64,000 nt of DNA. Source: Lotus japonicus. Taxonomy: Eukaryota; Streptophyta; Magnoliopsida; Fabales; Fabaceae. Positions 51,233 to 62,339 of the stretch are shown here, piece after piece (the stretch's first letter is position 1; the number at the start of each line of letters is the position of its first letter). The DNA lies in contig NC_080042.1 of NCBI RefSeq assembly GCF_012489685.1, positions 77,443,093-77,507,092 of the forward strand, written 5' to 3'. A program made the position numbers and the translations under genes. A model generated the notes under the pieces. That model saw only the letters and a list, made by a program, of their open reading frames with translations, had not been told where the DNA came from and made no database searches.

Positions 51233-51639
51233 GATTGTGTGCTGAGAAGAATAACAAATTCAGATTAGCAAATGGCTTCAAACAGTGGTGATTGTAGTAT
51301 ATTGAAGATGGTTTATTTCATGTTGGTTGTTTTATTTTTTCTTTAAGCAGATTAACAAAATTGACTATGGGTAAATTATTAAGTTTGGTAATGTTTTATT
51401 TGGGGCTTATTTTAAATTCTATGTATTAAAATTATTTTATAATGTAATAGGTAAACATTTATTGTTTTTAAAGGACATTAAGAGAAAATTAATTTATACT
51501 AATTGAGTCGCAAAATTTTATTCAAAAGTTGTTGACTGATCAAAACTAATAAAATCATAACAATTACAGTCAAATCTTTAAAATAAATAGATAAAAGCTT
51601 TTTTTTACCATTTATAAAGAAAGACGGCCCCCTTACTAA
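51233..51639. other. Upstream flank of p24 copy C
   Basis: AT-rich. It should hold the copy C promoter. No gene seen. Confidence 0.5.
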
Positions 51640-51960
51640 GGTTTCACAGAGAATGTACCCATGGCATCCGCCAACACCAGAGGACTCATCCTCTCAAGAG
51701 AGTGATCAATAACCACAAGAGCATCGTCCTGTAGAGAGTGATCAATAACCACAAGAGCATCGTCCTGTTGTGCGGCCAAGAAGCCCGCAACACATTCTCT
51801 AGTGTGATGCAGAATAACATGTTAAGAACGACCCATCAAATATTTGATATCCCAAATTAGAGAAACATAGGCATGTCCCGATGACGGAACAAAGTTCATC
51901 AAGGTCACCGCATCCAAGGAATCAAATTGACACTCAACAACACTAAAAAAAAACTATATT
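51640..51960 (-). pseudogene. RNase H relic with an in-frame 36-bp duplication
   Basis: The minus strand reads VVECQFDSLDAVTLMNF, then IWDIKYLMGRS, a stop, HVILHHTREC, and finally VLADAMGTFSVKP. This is the E-DS-V-LI ... H--RE ... LADAMG order of the second half of a plant RNase H-like domain. A perfect 36-bp tandem repeat (51697-51732 and 51733-51768) duplicates twelve codons. The stop and the frame change show it is dead. Confidence 0.65.
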
Positions 51961-52289
51961 TCAGTCAAACTGAAAGCTACTTTAAATTGTTATTTTTTAA
52001 AAATTTGACATTGAGTATAGTTTTTATATAGTTCTTGTGAATGAAAAAAGTCCATTGACCATCTCTTACCACTTAATTAATGCGTTAACTGAGATGTGTT
52101 AAATTAATCTTACACAATGAGGATATCCAATTGTTTTATGGCATATAAGACCATAATATTTCATGACTAGGTATGCTATTTTTTATTTTAATTAACCTAA
52201 CAAATCAAATTATGATATGATCACAAGGCGACAGACTATTACATTATTTTTTATTTTAATTAAGCTAACTACTCAATTTCTGATATGAT
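51961..52289. other. AT-rich spacer
   Basis: No gene or structured element seen. Confidence 0.4.
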
Positions 52290-52690
52290 GAAGATGGTTA
52301 TCGAGGTTTGCGGTGTTGGCGATGCGTTTTTAGCTGAGTTGTGAGCTCTCTATGAGGGCTTATGACATGTGTGGGAGCTTAACTTTCGTAAGGTGTCGTC
52401 TTTTTCGAATTGTGCTGAAGTGGTGGAGGTGGTGGTGGGAGCTCAGGATGTGGGGCAATACTAGCATAGGGTCGTGATTCAACAAGTTCAGGAGGTGTTA
52501 CAACGCAATTGGCAAGTGTCTGTGGACTATCTTCCACACGAGTGTAACAAGGTTGCAGAGGAGTTAAATAAATATACAACTAGTGTTAGGTGTTGCTAGT
52601 AAATTTGGAAACTTCTGCCTATGAGCGTTGTGCCCCTGCTTTGTTAGGACGTTCTTGCTTAGTTTTGTTTAATCTTCCATACGTAACTAG
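52290..52690 (+). pseudogene. Degenerate RNase H relic, plus strand
   Basis: The plus strand reads DAFLAEL, stop, ALYEGL, stop, HVWELNF, then NWQVSVDYLPHECNKVAEEL. This follows the AE--AL--GL ... W-V-V-H--RE-N--AD-L order of RVT_3-type RNase H. Two TGA codons fall where the family has Trp or similar, and a TAG lies further on. A tRNA-like box pair follows on the minus strand near 52750-52815. Confidence 0.6.
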
Positions 52691-52940
52691 AAAAATCCAT
52701 GAGACTAATCATACCGAGACTCTAAGATTAATCATTCTTCATTCCCGCCGTTAAGGATCGAATCTTGGACCGAATGTTTAAGGAGTCAAGTTATCTAACA
52801 GTTGTGCTAGAGTTTCGTGGTGATGACAAATCATCGCACAAATCAGCTATATCAAACTATTTTTATCATAACAGACACAAAAAATTTCCACAATTTATAT
52901 AAGTGGTTATTTAAAATAAATACAAAAATCCAAGAAGCCC

Positions 52941-53600
52941 TTATGCATGAATATACTTGAACAAGCAACATACAAAAGCAAAGTCTTCAGAATTTTCTCT
53001 TCGCAATCGTGAAGTTGGGCCATCGACAACAACAACACCATGTATCATCCAACAAGAGGCGGCGTCTGTGGCGGTCGAGATCGTAAGTTTTCTCTTCCTC
53101 ATGCTCCGCCACCCACCTTCAATTTCTCCCCAATTGTTTTCCCACATTTAGATTTTTTCCGAGGTTGTTAAGGAAGTTGACCTTCTTCTCAAAGAAAGGT
53201 GTAGGTACATTTTCTTGATGATTTGGCATGTCACCCCAGGGGAGAAACGAGAATAGTTCCATAAGAGTACAAGTTGACTTTTCTAGAATAAGCTCCAATT
53301 TACCATCATTTTCTACATAATCATGTAGACGGACTATAGTCCGATAATCATCGTTGTCTATTTAACAATTTATTTTTTCAGTAGCCTTGCTTGCATCTCG
53401 GGGGCACTTGAATACTACATTTATGCCTTTCCACACTCCATCGTAAATATCGACTTGACGAGTAGCGGCAATCAAAGTACCTTTAAGGTTTGTAGTTGTC
53501 CATCTCTTCAAGTTATGAACGAAAGGGAAGAGAGAAACACGTGAAGGAGAAAGATGAAGCAAAATAGGGTGCAAATGCATGGTGTGCATAATGATGCAAC
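52941..53600 (-). pseudogene. IRE1/RNase L-like kinase fragment, copy X0 (N-lobe only)
   Basis: The minus strand carries a kinase N-lobe: KGTLIAATRQVDIYDGVWKG, VVFKCPRDASKATEKINC, then after a stop YIDNDDYRTIV and LELILEKSTCTLMELF. The E-I ... D ... L-LE--TC-L--L pattern resembles IRE1. After the insert-like stretch NHQENVPTPFFEKK the match ends in unrelated sequence near 53150. No catalytic loop or KEN part follows, so this copy is cut. Confidence 0.6.
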
Positions 53601-54890
53601 ATTATGTGTAAAAAACTTGAGAACGCGTTCGATTTGAGTTATGGGATTCACATTAGAAATAAATTTACTTAAGAATGGTGTTATGCATGGTAAGCATACA
53701 AACTTGAGCAAGTGTTTGTTTTAAGTTATGCGATTCATTACTTTTATTATTAGAAATAAATAAGTTTACTTAAGAAAAAAAAGTTATTGAATGTGCAAGC
53801 ATGGTATGCATAATGGTAACATTATATGATACTCCATCGGTTCTTATATATAAATCACAAATAATTAATTCTTTTAGATTAAAAAAAGTAGTTAATAGTA
53901 ATAAATATGTAAAGGAAATGATTAACTTTCCAAGATTACCCTTATTTACTTTCCTATGATTTTCTCTTTTCATATTAATATTCCAAAAGTTCATCATCTC
54001 TTTCATATAAAATATAAGGAACAGAGGGAGTAACATTATGTGTCAAAAACTTAAGGACGTCGTTTTCAGTCATGGGATTCATTGTTTTTATTATTATAAA
54101 TAAATAAGTTTACTTAAGAAAAAAAGTTATTGAATTAGGCGCAAGAAAACATGCAAGTATGTTGGAAATGTTTAATTACAAAGGATAGTATATTAATTTT
54201 AAATCATGCAAGTAGATGATGAAGGACAATTTAAATAAATTTGTGAGAAGAAGTAGGTTCCGTCCTAATAGGGGCCCATAAGGATAACATTGTATGATAA
54301 CATTATGTGTCAAAAAATTGAGCACGTGTTCGTTTTGAGTTATGGGATTCACTGTTTTTTATTATTAGAAATAAATAAAAAAGTTTACATAAGAAAAAAT
54401 GTTATTGAATTAGGCGCAAGAAAACATGCAAATATGTTGGAAATATTAAATTACAAAAGATATTATTAATTTTAAATTGTGCAAGTAGATGATGAAGGAC
54501 ATTTTGACCTCTAAACTTTGGTCCGCAGATTACCTCAGTCACACAGAGGGGTCTTGGCCACAAGATTAATCAAACGTAGGTATCCCCTATCCACTGATTA
54601 ATCAAGGGGTCAGTAATAATCTGGGTGATGACTCGATGATTGACAGTAGACACTAGGCCTCTCACGACAAACCAACGAGCCATCTCTTATGCCTAGGCTT
54701 GCACGGGCTTGGGTATAAAGCCCAAATAATATGTATCAAATGTGTCACAAATAGTATGTATAAAAAAAAAACTAAGGCAATGACCAACAAAATTACTATC
54801 AATTGACAAAGAAGAAGGCATAGTAACAGCAAGCTCGCTCAACAAAAGAAGCTAACAAGATTCACACTGGTTCAAGAAGCAAAGTTTTTC
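53601..54890. repeat. Upstream flank of X0 with degenerate subrepeats
   Basis: Several imperfect copies of a stretch containing TGAGTTATGGGATTCA and AAATAAATAAGTTTACTTAAG occur here (near 53640, 53730, 54060 and 54340). The same series is found upstream of copy X2 at 58910-59700. The shared order shows that X0 and X2 descend from one longer unit. Confidence 0.6.
53832..54030. mobile_element. Stowaway-like MITE, copy in X0 flank
   Basis: Ends CTCCATCGGTTC and the complement of CTCCCTCTGTTCC, flanked by TA on both sides (53830-53831 and 54031-54032). It is at the same place in the repeat unit as the 59121-59382 copy, so it inserted before the unit was duplicated. Confidence 0.7.
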
Positions 54891-55569
54891 ATTTTTCTTC
54901 TAAATGCTGCTATCTTTGTTTCTTTAATCTTGTCATATGTCATATTCAACTTAAGACAAGCAAAGCAAATACATTTTTGGACTATCAAATTAGAAATTGA
55001 ACCATCATTTAGAAGAAAAATAAAAAGCATTGGTTTTTTTTCCTACAGTATATAAAGATTTTGTGAGTCATTAACAGATTTTCTGCTACATCGTTTGTTC
55101 TCCGTTTTGGTTAAGACTTTAGTACGTCCTTCATGTCTGTGAGCTCTTTATTTTAACCATTTTTATTTGGGATTTTATCTTCTTTACTGTTTGGATGGTT
55201 TACCCTTTTGTTATGGGTTCTTTTCTGCCTCATATTTCCATCTTTATTTGGTGTAGTTTTGCCTTTTTGTTTGGGGGTTTGTTTCCACCTTTTTGGGTGA
55301 ATATTTTGATGTCATGAGACATTATTTTGTAATCATTATTTTTCTATAGTGGATTACTTTTCTAGCTCGTGCTCGTGGTTGTTTACTTCTCATATTGAGA
55401 AGATTTTTCCACGTTAAAATTTTCTGTGTCTTTATTTTATTTTATTGTCATCTATTTGCTGTCATCGTTGGAGTTGGATTTGCTCGGAAGTTATTTTGTC
55501 CAGGTTCTCACGACTGAGAAGAAGTTTTTGTGCTTATTATTTTTCTGCTACGCCACTCAATTCCCAACA
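54891..55569 (+). repeat. LTR-like segment A
   Basis: One of four related segments of about 620-680 bp. On the plus strand it ends AATTCCCAACA, followed by AGTGGCATCACA, which is close to the CCAACA plus tRNA-Met primer-binding start (TGGTATCAGAGC) of Copia elements. The inner sequence GAGAAGATTTTTCCACGTTA is also LTR-like. The 5' boundary is not defined; the coordinates start where the copies begin to match. Confidence 0.55.
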
Positions 55570-56826
55570 AGTGGCATCACACGTTCATTATCCAAATCAT
55601 AGACCAATGGACAAAAATATTTTTCCGCTGCTTCTCGTTGAAGTCTTCGAGGTAATGACCGTGATTGATATCGAAATGGACAGTCCATGAGTATTGGTCA
55701 AGTTGACAATCGCGCTTTTTTTTCTCTCTAGTGGTTTGTTGTGGGTTGGAATTGAGTTCAGTTGGTTTGCAACTTCTGCATAAAAGTTTAATCTCATCTC
55801 TGGAGTCCAGAAGAACGGATGAGAGACAACAAAGGATACATCCGGCCTACACAACAAACACACAAATAAGCGTACCTAACAGTGACAAATAACAAATAAT
55901 AGTTTCAACATCAATCAATGAGAACAAGGAGAATGAGAATGACCTTTCTTTCGGATCAACCTTTAATAGATGAGTGACTAAATCTTTAGCTTCAGCACTT
56001 ATATTCTTATTAAGAAGACTCTTAGTAAGAACACTCTTACTAAGAGACGTTGTCCTTCGGTCAATATTCCCTTGACATGTGTCAAGAGACGAGATCTCCT
56101 CGAAGGGATGACGTCCTTGTGATACACAAAAATAAATAAGAAGCCCTAACCCAAACATATCAAGTTTGGGAGTTTTTTCTTGTTGTTTTTTGATTTCGGG
56201 CCTTCTCCATCCTTCAGCGTCACTCCGACCTTGGAATTGAAATACAAATACAAAATAGGAAAAAAAAATTGTTTTAACACTCCTCTTCTATATAGATAAT
56301 CTTAAAAAAAAAAAATCAGAAAAAAATTTTACTCATTGAAAGTTTGGCTCGCATATCATCAAAAATAAAAATATAATTTGGCTCAAAATTTGGACGGAGC
56401 CCTGGTTTCTCACGATGCAAGTAGACCACCGCATCAATTATATCCCTGCTTTTAAAACAAGAAATTGAATAAAAAAATAAACAATTCTATCATTTGATTA
56501 AATATAGGTTAATTTATTACCTTATTATACTAAGTAATTTGGGAGATGGGTTACCAAATATTTTTCTTTCCCATCTATTTCCCAATTGTTTTCCCACATA
56601 AGATTTTTTCCGAGGTTGTTAAGGAAGTTGGCATTCTTCTCAAAGAAAGGGGCAGGTACATTTTCTTGATGATTTGACAGGTCACCCCAGAGAGAAACGA
56701 GAATAGTTCCATAAGAGTACAAGTTGACTTTTCTAGAATAAGCTCCAATTTACCATCATTTTCTACATAATCATGTAGAAGAACTATAGTCCGATAATAA
56801 TCATTGTCTATGTAACAATTTATTTC
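55570..56826 (-). pseudogene. IRE1-like pseudokinase/KEN fragment, copy X1
   Basis: From high to low coordinates: a short N-lobe end (LELILEKSTCTLMELF), NHQENVPAPFFEKNANFLNN (56722-56590), a catalytic-loop exon with DAVVYLHREKPGLRPNFEPN (about 56455-56335), AEGWRRPEIKKQQEKTPK and LDMFGLGLLIYFCVSQGRHP (56220-55950), then PFFWTPEMRLNFYAEVANQL (about 55830-55750). This follows IRE1 order up to the start of KEN. The canonical HRDLKPQN is replaced by LRPNFEPN. The front is cut at about 56826, where it joins LTR-like sequence. Splicing is plausible between blocks, but the copy is incomplete. Confidence 0.6.
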
Positions 56827-57450
56827 TTCTAAATGCTGCTAACTTTGTTTCTTTAATCTTGTAAGACAAGCAAAGCAAATACATTTTTGGACTATCAAAT
56901 TAGAAATTGAACCATCATTTAGAAGAAAAATAAAAAGCATTGGTTTTTTTCTTACAGATTTTCTGCTACGTCGTTTGTTCTCCATTTTGGCTAAAACTTT
57001 AGTATGTCCTTCATGTTCGTGAGTTCTTTATTTTAACCTTTTTTATTTGGGATTTTATCTTCTTTACTGTTTGGATGGTTTACCCTTGTGTTGTGGGTTC
57101 TTTTCTGCCTCCTATTTCAATCTTTATTTGGTGTAGTTTTTCCCTTTTTGTTTGGGGGTTTGTTTCCACCTTTTTGGGTGAATATTTTGATGTCATGACA
57201 CATTATTTTGTAATCATTATTTTTCTATAGTGGATTACTTTTCTAGCTCGTGCTCGTGGTTGTTTACTTCTCATATTGAGAAGGTTTTTCCACGTTAAAA
57301 TTTTATGTGTCTCTATTTTATTTTATTGTCATCTATTTGTTGTCATCGTTGGAGTTGGATTTGCTCTGGAGTTATTTTATCCAGGTTCTCACAACTGAAT
57401 AGAAGTTTTTGTGTTTCTTATTTTTACACGACGCCACTCAATTCCCAACA
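56827..57450 (+). repeat. LTR-like segment B
   Basis: Second copy, highly similar to segment A but lacking about 35 bp near its start. It ends ATTCCCAACA at 57450, followed by AGTGGCATCACAAG. Confidence 0.55.
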
Positions 57451-58800
57451 AGTGGCATCACAAGTTCATTATCCAAATCATGGACTAATGGACAAAAATA
57501 TTTTTCCGCTGCTTCTCGTTGAACTCTTCGAGGTAATGACCGTGATTGATATCGAAATGGACAGTCCAGGAGTATTGGTCAAGTTGACAATCACGCTTTT
57601 TTTTCTCTAGTGCTTTGTTGTGGGCTAGAGTTGAGTTCAGTTTGTTTGCAACTTCTGCGTAAAAGTTTAATCTCATCTCTGGAGTCCAGAAAAAAAGATG
57701 AGAGACAACAACGGATACATCCGGCCTACACAACAAACACACAAATAAGCGCTCCTAACAGTGACAAATAACAAATAATAGTTTCAACATCAATCAATGA
57801 GAAGAAGGAGAATTAAAACAAGGAGAACGATAATGACCTTTGTTTCGGATCAACCTTTAATAGATGAGTGACTAAATCTTTAGCTTCAACACTTATATTC
57901 TTATTAAGAGACTCTTACTAAGAGACGTTGTCCTTCGGTCAATATTCCCTTCACATGTGTCAAGAGACGAGATCTCCTCGAAGGGATGACGTCCTTGTGA
58001 TACACAAAAATAAATAAGAAGCCCTAACCCAAACATATCAAGTTTGGGAGTTTTTTCTTGTTGTTTTTTTTATATCGGGCCTTCTCCATCCTTCAGCGTC
58101 ACTCCGACCTTGGAATTGAAATACAAATACAAAATAGGAAAAAAAGTTGTTTTAATACTCATCTTCTATATAGATAATCTTAAAAAAAAAACAAAATTCA
58201 GAAAAAAAAAATTTACTCATTGAAAGTTTGGCTCGCATATCATCAAAAATAAAAATATGATTTGGCTCAAAATTTGGACGAAGCCCTGGTTTCTCACGAT
58301 GCAAGTAGACCACCGCATCAACTATATCTCTGTTTTAAAAACAAGAAATTGAATAAAAAAATAAACAATTCTATAATTTGATTAAATATAGGTTAATTTA
58401 TTACCTTATTATACTAAGTAATTTGGGAGATGGGTTACCTAAATATTTTTCTTTCCCATCTATTTCCCAATTGTTTTCCCACAGAAGATTTTTTCCGAGG
58501 TTGTTAAGGAAGTTGGCCTTCTTCTCAAAGAAACGAGAATAGTTCCATAAGAGTACAAGTTGACTTTTCTAGAATAAGCTCCAATTTACCATCATTTTCT
58601 ACATAATCATGTAGAAGAACTATAGTCCGATAATAATCGTTGTCTATGTAACAATTTATTTCTTCAGTAACCTTGCTTGTATTTCGGGGGCACTTGAATA
58701 CTACATTTCTGCCTTTCCACACTCCACCGTAACTATCGACTTGACGAGTAGTGGCAATCAAAGTACCTTTAACAAGTTTGTTGTTGTCCATCACCTCAAG
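57451..58800 (-). pseudogene. IRE1-like pseudokinase/KEN sequence, copy X2 (most complete)
   Basis: The minus strand carries MDNNKLVKGTLIATTRQVDS, VVFKCPRNTSKVTEEINCYI and LELILEKSTCTLMELF (58794-58525), a catalytic-loop exon with DAVVYLHREKPGLRPNFEPN (about 58340-58230), GRHPFEE-type C-lobe sequence (58110-57840), and FFWTPEMRLNFYAEVANKL (57742-57640). The N-lobe lysine is kept, but the HRD aspartate position is lost (LRPNFEPN). Part of the insert after LMELF is deleted relative to X1. The C-lobe block has a frame break relative to X1, and the KEN domain stops early at the primer-binding-like site. It could be a pseudogene or a truncated expressed pseudokinase. Confidence 0.6.
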
Positions 58801-60195
58801 CTATGAACGAAAGGGAAGAGAGGAACACGTGAATGAGAAAGATGAAGCAAAATAGGGTGCAAATGCATGGTATGCATAATGATGCAACATTATGTGTCAA
58901 AAACTTGAGTACGCGTTCGTTTTGAGTTATGGGATTCACATTAGAAATAAATTTACCTAAGAATGGTGTTATGCATGGTATGCATAAAAACTTGAGCAAG
59001 TGTTTGTTTTCAGTTATGGGATTCATTATTTTTATTATTAGAAATAAATAAGTTTACTTAAGAAAAAAAAAGTTATTGAATGTGCAAGCATGGTTTGCAT
59101 AATGGTAACATTATATGATACTCCCTCGGCTCTTATATATAAATAACAAATAACTAATTCTCTTATATTAAAAAAAAAAGTAGTTAATAGTAATAAATTT
59201 GTAAAGGAAATGCTTAACTTTCCTAGATTACCCTTATTTACTTTCTTATGATTTTCTCTCTCCATATTAATATTTCGAAAGTTCATCATCTCTTTCATAT
59301 AAAATATGAGAGTGGATTTGAAAAAAAATATTTAATGTTTCCTAGAGAATAGAAAATGACTTATAATAAGAAACGGAGGGAGTAACATTATGTGTCAAAA
59401 ACTTGAGCACGTCGCTTTCAGTTATGGGATTCACTGTTTTTATTATTATAAATAAATAAGTTTACTTAAGAAAAAAAGTTATTGAATTAGGCGCAAGAAA
59501 ACATACAAGTATGTTGGAAATGTTTAATAACAAAAGATAGTATATTAATTTTAAATCATACAAGTAGATGATGAGACAATTTAAATGAATTTGTGAGAAG
59601 AAGTAGGTTTCGTCCTAATAGGGGATAAGGATAACATTGTATGATAACATTTGTGTCAAAAACTTGAGCACATGTTCGTTTTGAGTTTACTTAAGAAAAA
59701 AATGTTATTGAATTAGGCACAAGAAAACATGCAAATATGTTGAAAATGTTAAATTACAAAAGATATTATTAATTTTAAATCATGCAAGTAGATGATGAAG
59801 GACATTTTGACCTCTAAACTTTGGTCTGCAGATTACCCTAGTCACACAGAGGGGTCTTGGCCACAAGATTAATCAAACGTAGGTATCCCTTATCCACTGA
59901 TTAATCAAGGGGTCAGTAACAATCTGAGTGACGACTCGATGATTTACAGTAGACACTAGGCCTCTCACGACAAACCAACAAGCCATCTCTTATGCCTAGG
60001 CTTGCACGAGCTTGGGTATAAAGCCCAAATAATATGTATCAAATGTGTTACAAATAGTATGTATAAAAAAACTAAGGCAATGACCAACAAAATTACTATC
60101 AATTGACAGAGAAGAAGGCATAGTAACAGCAATCTCGCTCAACAAAAGAAGCTAACAAGATTCACACTGGTTCAGGAAGCAAAGTTTTTAATTTT
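58801..60195. repeat. Upstream flank of X2, duplicated from X0
   Basis: It repeats the 53601-54890 flank in the same order, including the subrepeats and the block with CACAGAGGGGTCTTGGCCAC (54544 and 59848). No separate gene is seen. Confidence 0.6.
59121..59382. mobile_element. Stowaway-like MITE, copy in X2 flank
   Basis: Ends CTCCCTCGGCTC and the complement of CTCCCTCCGTTTC, with TA on both sides (59119-59120 and 59383-59384). At 262 bp it is longer than the X0 copy, which has lost about 60 bp near its right end. Confidence 0.75.
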
Positions 60196-60840
60196 TCTTC
60201 TAAATGCTGCTAACTTTGTTTCTTTAATCTTGTCATATGTCATATTCAACTTAAGACAAGCAAAGTAAATACATTTTTGGACTATCAAATTAGAAATTGA
60301 ACCATCATTTAGAAGAAAAATAAAAAGCATTGGTTTTTTTCTTACAGATTTTCTGCTACGTCGTTTGTTCTCCGTTTTGGCTAAAACTTTAGTATGTCCT
60401 TCATGTCCGTGAGCTCTTTATTTTAACCTTTTTTTATTTGGTACTTTATCTTCTTTACTGTTTGGATGGTTTACCCTTGTGTTGTGGGTTCTTTTCTGCC
60501 TTCTATTTCCATCTTTATTTGGTGTAGTTTTTCCCTTTTTGTTTGGGTGTTTGTTTCCACATTTTTGGGTGAATATTTTGATGTCATGATACATTATTTT
60601 GTAATCATTATTTTTCTATAGTGGATTACTTTTCTAGCTCGTGCTCGTGGTTGTTTACTTCTCATATTGAGAAGGTTTTTCCACGTTAAAATTTTCTGTG
60701 TCTCTATTTTATTTTATTGTCATCTATTTGTTGTCATCGTGGAGTTGGATTTGCTCTGGAGTTATTTTGTCCAGGTTCTCACAACTGAATAGAAGTTTTT
60801 GTGCTTCTTATTTTTCCACTACGCCACTCAATTCCCAACA
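60196..60840 (+). repeat. LTR-like segment C
   Basis: Third copy, ending AATTCCCAACA at 60840 and followed by AGTGGCATCACAAG. It is closest to segment B in the shared deletion near its start. Confidence 0.55.
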
Positions 60841-61590
60841 AGTGGCATCACAAGTTCATTATCCAAATCATAGACCAATGGACAAAAATATTTTTCCGTT
60901 GCTTCTCGTTGAACTCTTCGAGGTAATGACTGTGATTGATATCGAAATGTACAGTCCATGAGTATTGGTCAAGTTGACAATCACGCTTTTTTTTTTTTCT
61001 CTAGTGCTTTGTTGTGGGCTAGAGTTGAGTTCAGTTTGTTTGCAACTTCTGCGTAAAAGTTTAATATCATCTCTGGAGTCCTGAAGAAAGGATGAGAGAC
61101 AACAACGGATACATCCTGCCTACACAACAAACACACAAATAAGCGTACCTAATAGTGACAAATAACAAATTATAGTTTCAACATCAATCAATGAGAAGAA
61201 GGAGAATGATAATGACCTTTGTTTCGGATCAACCTTTAATAGATGAGTAACTAAATCTTTAGCTTCAACACTTATATTCTTATTAAGAAGACTCACTCTT
61301 ACTAAGAGACGTTGTCCTTCGGTCAATATTCCCTTGACATGTGTCAAGAGACGACATCTCCTCGAAGGGATGACGTCCTTGTGATACACAAAAATAAATA
61401 AGAAGCCTTAACCCAAACATATCAAGTTTAGGAGTTTTTTCTTGTTGTTTTTTGATTTCGGGCCTTCTCCATCCTTCAGCGTTACTCCGACCTTGGAATT
61501 GAAATACAAATACAAAATAGGAAAAAAAAATTGTTTTAATACTCCTCTTCTATATAAATAATCTTAAAAAAAAAAATCAGAAAAAAAATT
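60841..61590 (-). pseudogene. IRE1-like fragment, copy X3 (C-lobe and KEN start)
   Basis: The minus strand holds the GRRPEIKKQQEKTPK-type block, FGLRLLIYFCVSQGRHPFEE with a later frame break, KNISVEAKDLVTHLLKVDPK (61290-61230), and a KEN start in which the FFWTPEMRLNF-equivalent is FFRTPEMILNF. The catalytic-loop exon and N-lobe are absent. The front is cut at about 61590, where it joins segment D. Confidence 0.55.
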
Positions 61591-61599
61591 TACTTAAGA

Positions 61600-62254
61600 C
61601 AAGCATTGTTTTAATTCTCCTCTTCTTAGAAGTTTTTATTTTTCTTCTAAATGCTCCTAACTTTGTTTCTTTAATCTTGTCATATGTCATATTCAACTTA
61701 AGACAAGCATATCAAATACATTTTTGGACTATCAAATTAGAAATTGAACCATCATTTAGAAGAAAAATAAAAAAGCATTGGTTTTTTCCTACGATATAGA
61801 AGGATTTTGTAAGTCATTGACAGATTTTCTGGTACATCGTTTGTTCTCCGTTTTGGGTAAGACTTTAGTATGTCCTTCATGTCTGTGAGTTCTTTATTCT
61901 AACCCTTTTTATTTGGGATTTTATCTTCTCTACTGTTTGGGTGGTTTACCCTTTTGTTGTGGTTTCTTTTCTATCTCCGATTTCCACCTTTATTTGGTGT
62001 AGTTTTTCCCTTTTTGTTTGGGGGTTTATTTCCAGCTTTTTGGGTGAAGATTTTGATGACATGAGACATTATTTTGTAATCATTATTTTTCTACAGTGAA
62101 TTACTTTTCTAGCTCGTGCCTTATTGAGGTTTTTCCACGTTAAAATTTTCTGTGTCTCCATTTTATTTTATTGTCATCTATTTGCTGTCATCTTTGGAGT
62201 TGGATTTGCTCGGAAGTTATTTTGTTCAGGTTCTCACAAGTGAATAAAAGTTTT
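61600..62254 (+). repeat. LTR-like segment D, interrupted
   Basis: Fourth copy, closest to segment A in keeping the AGTCATTGACAGATTTTCTG stretch. It breaks off after GGTTCTCACAAGTGAATAAA, where a GGCTTAAAAG element end begins at 62255, so its CCCAACA end and primer site are not in the window. Confidence 0.55.
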
Positions 62255-62339
62255 GGCTTAAAAGCATTTGTTGCCCCTGATGTTTCAGGTTTGTGCAACT
62301 GACACCCCCCATCTATTTTCGTCCATGTTTGTACCCTTA

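Noticed and set aside
55445..55690. Plus-strand frames (81-101 codons) repeated near 55.5, 57.4 and 60.8 kb
   Set aside because: They span the LTR-like end, the primer-like site and the antisense KEN fragment, so they are shadows of those features.
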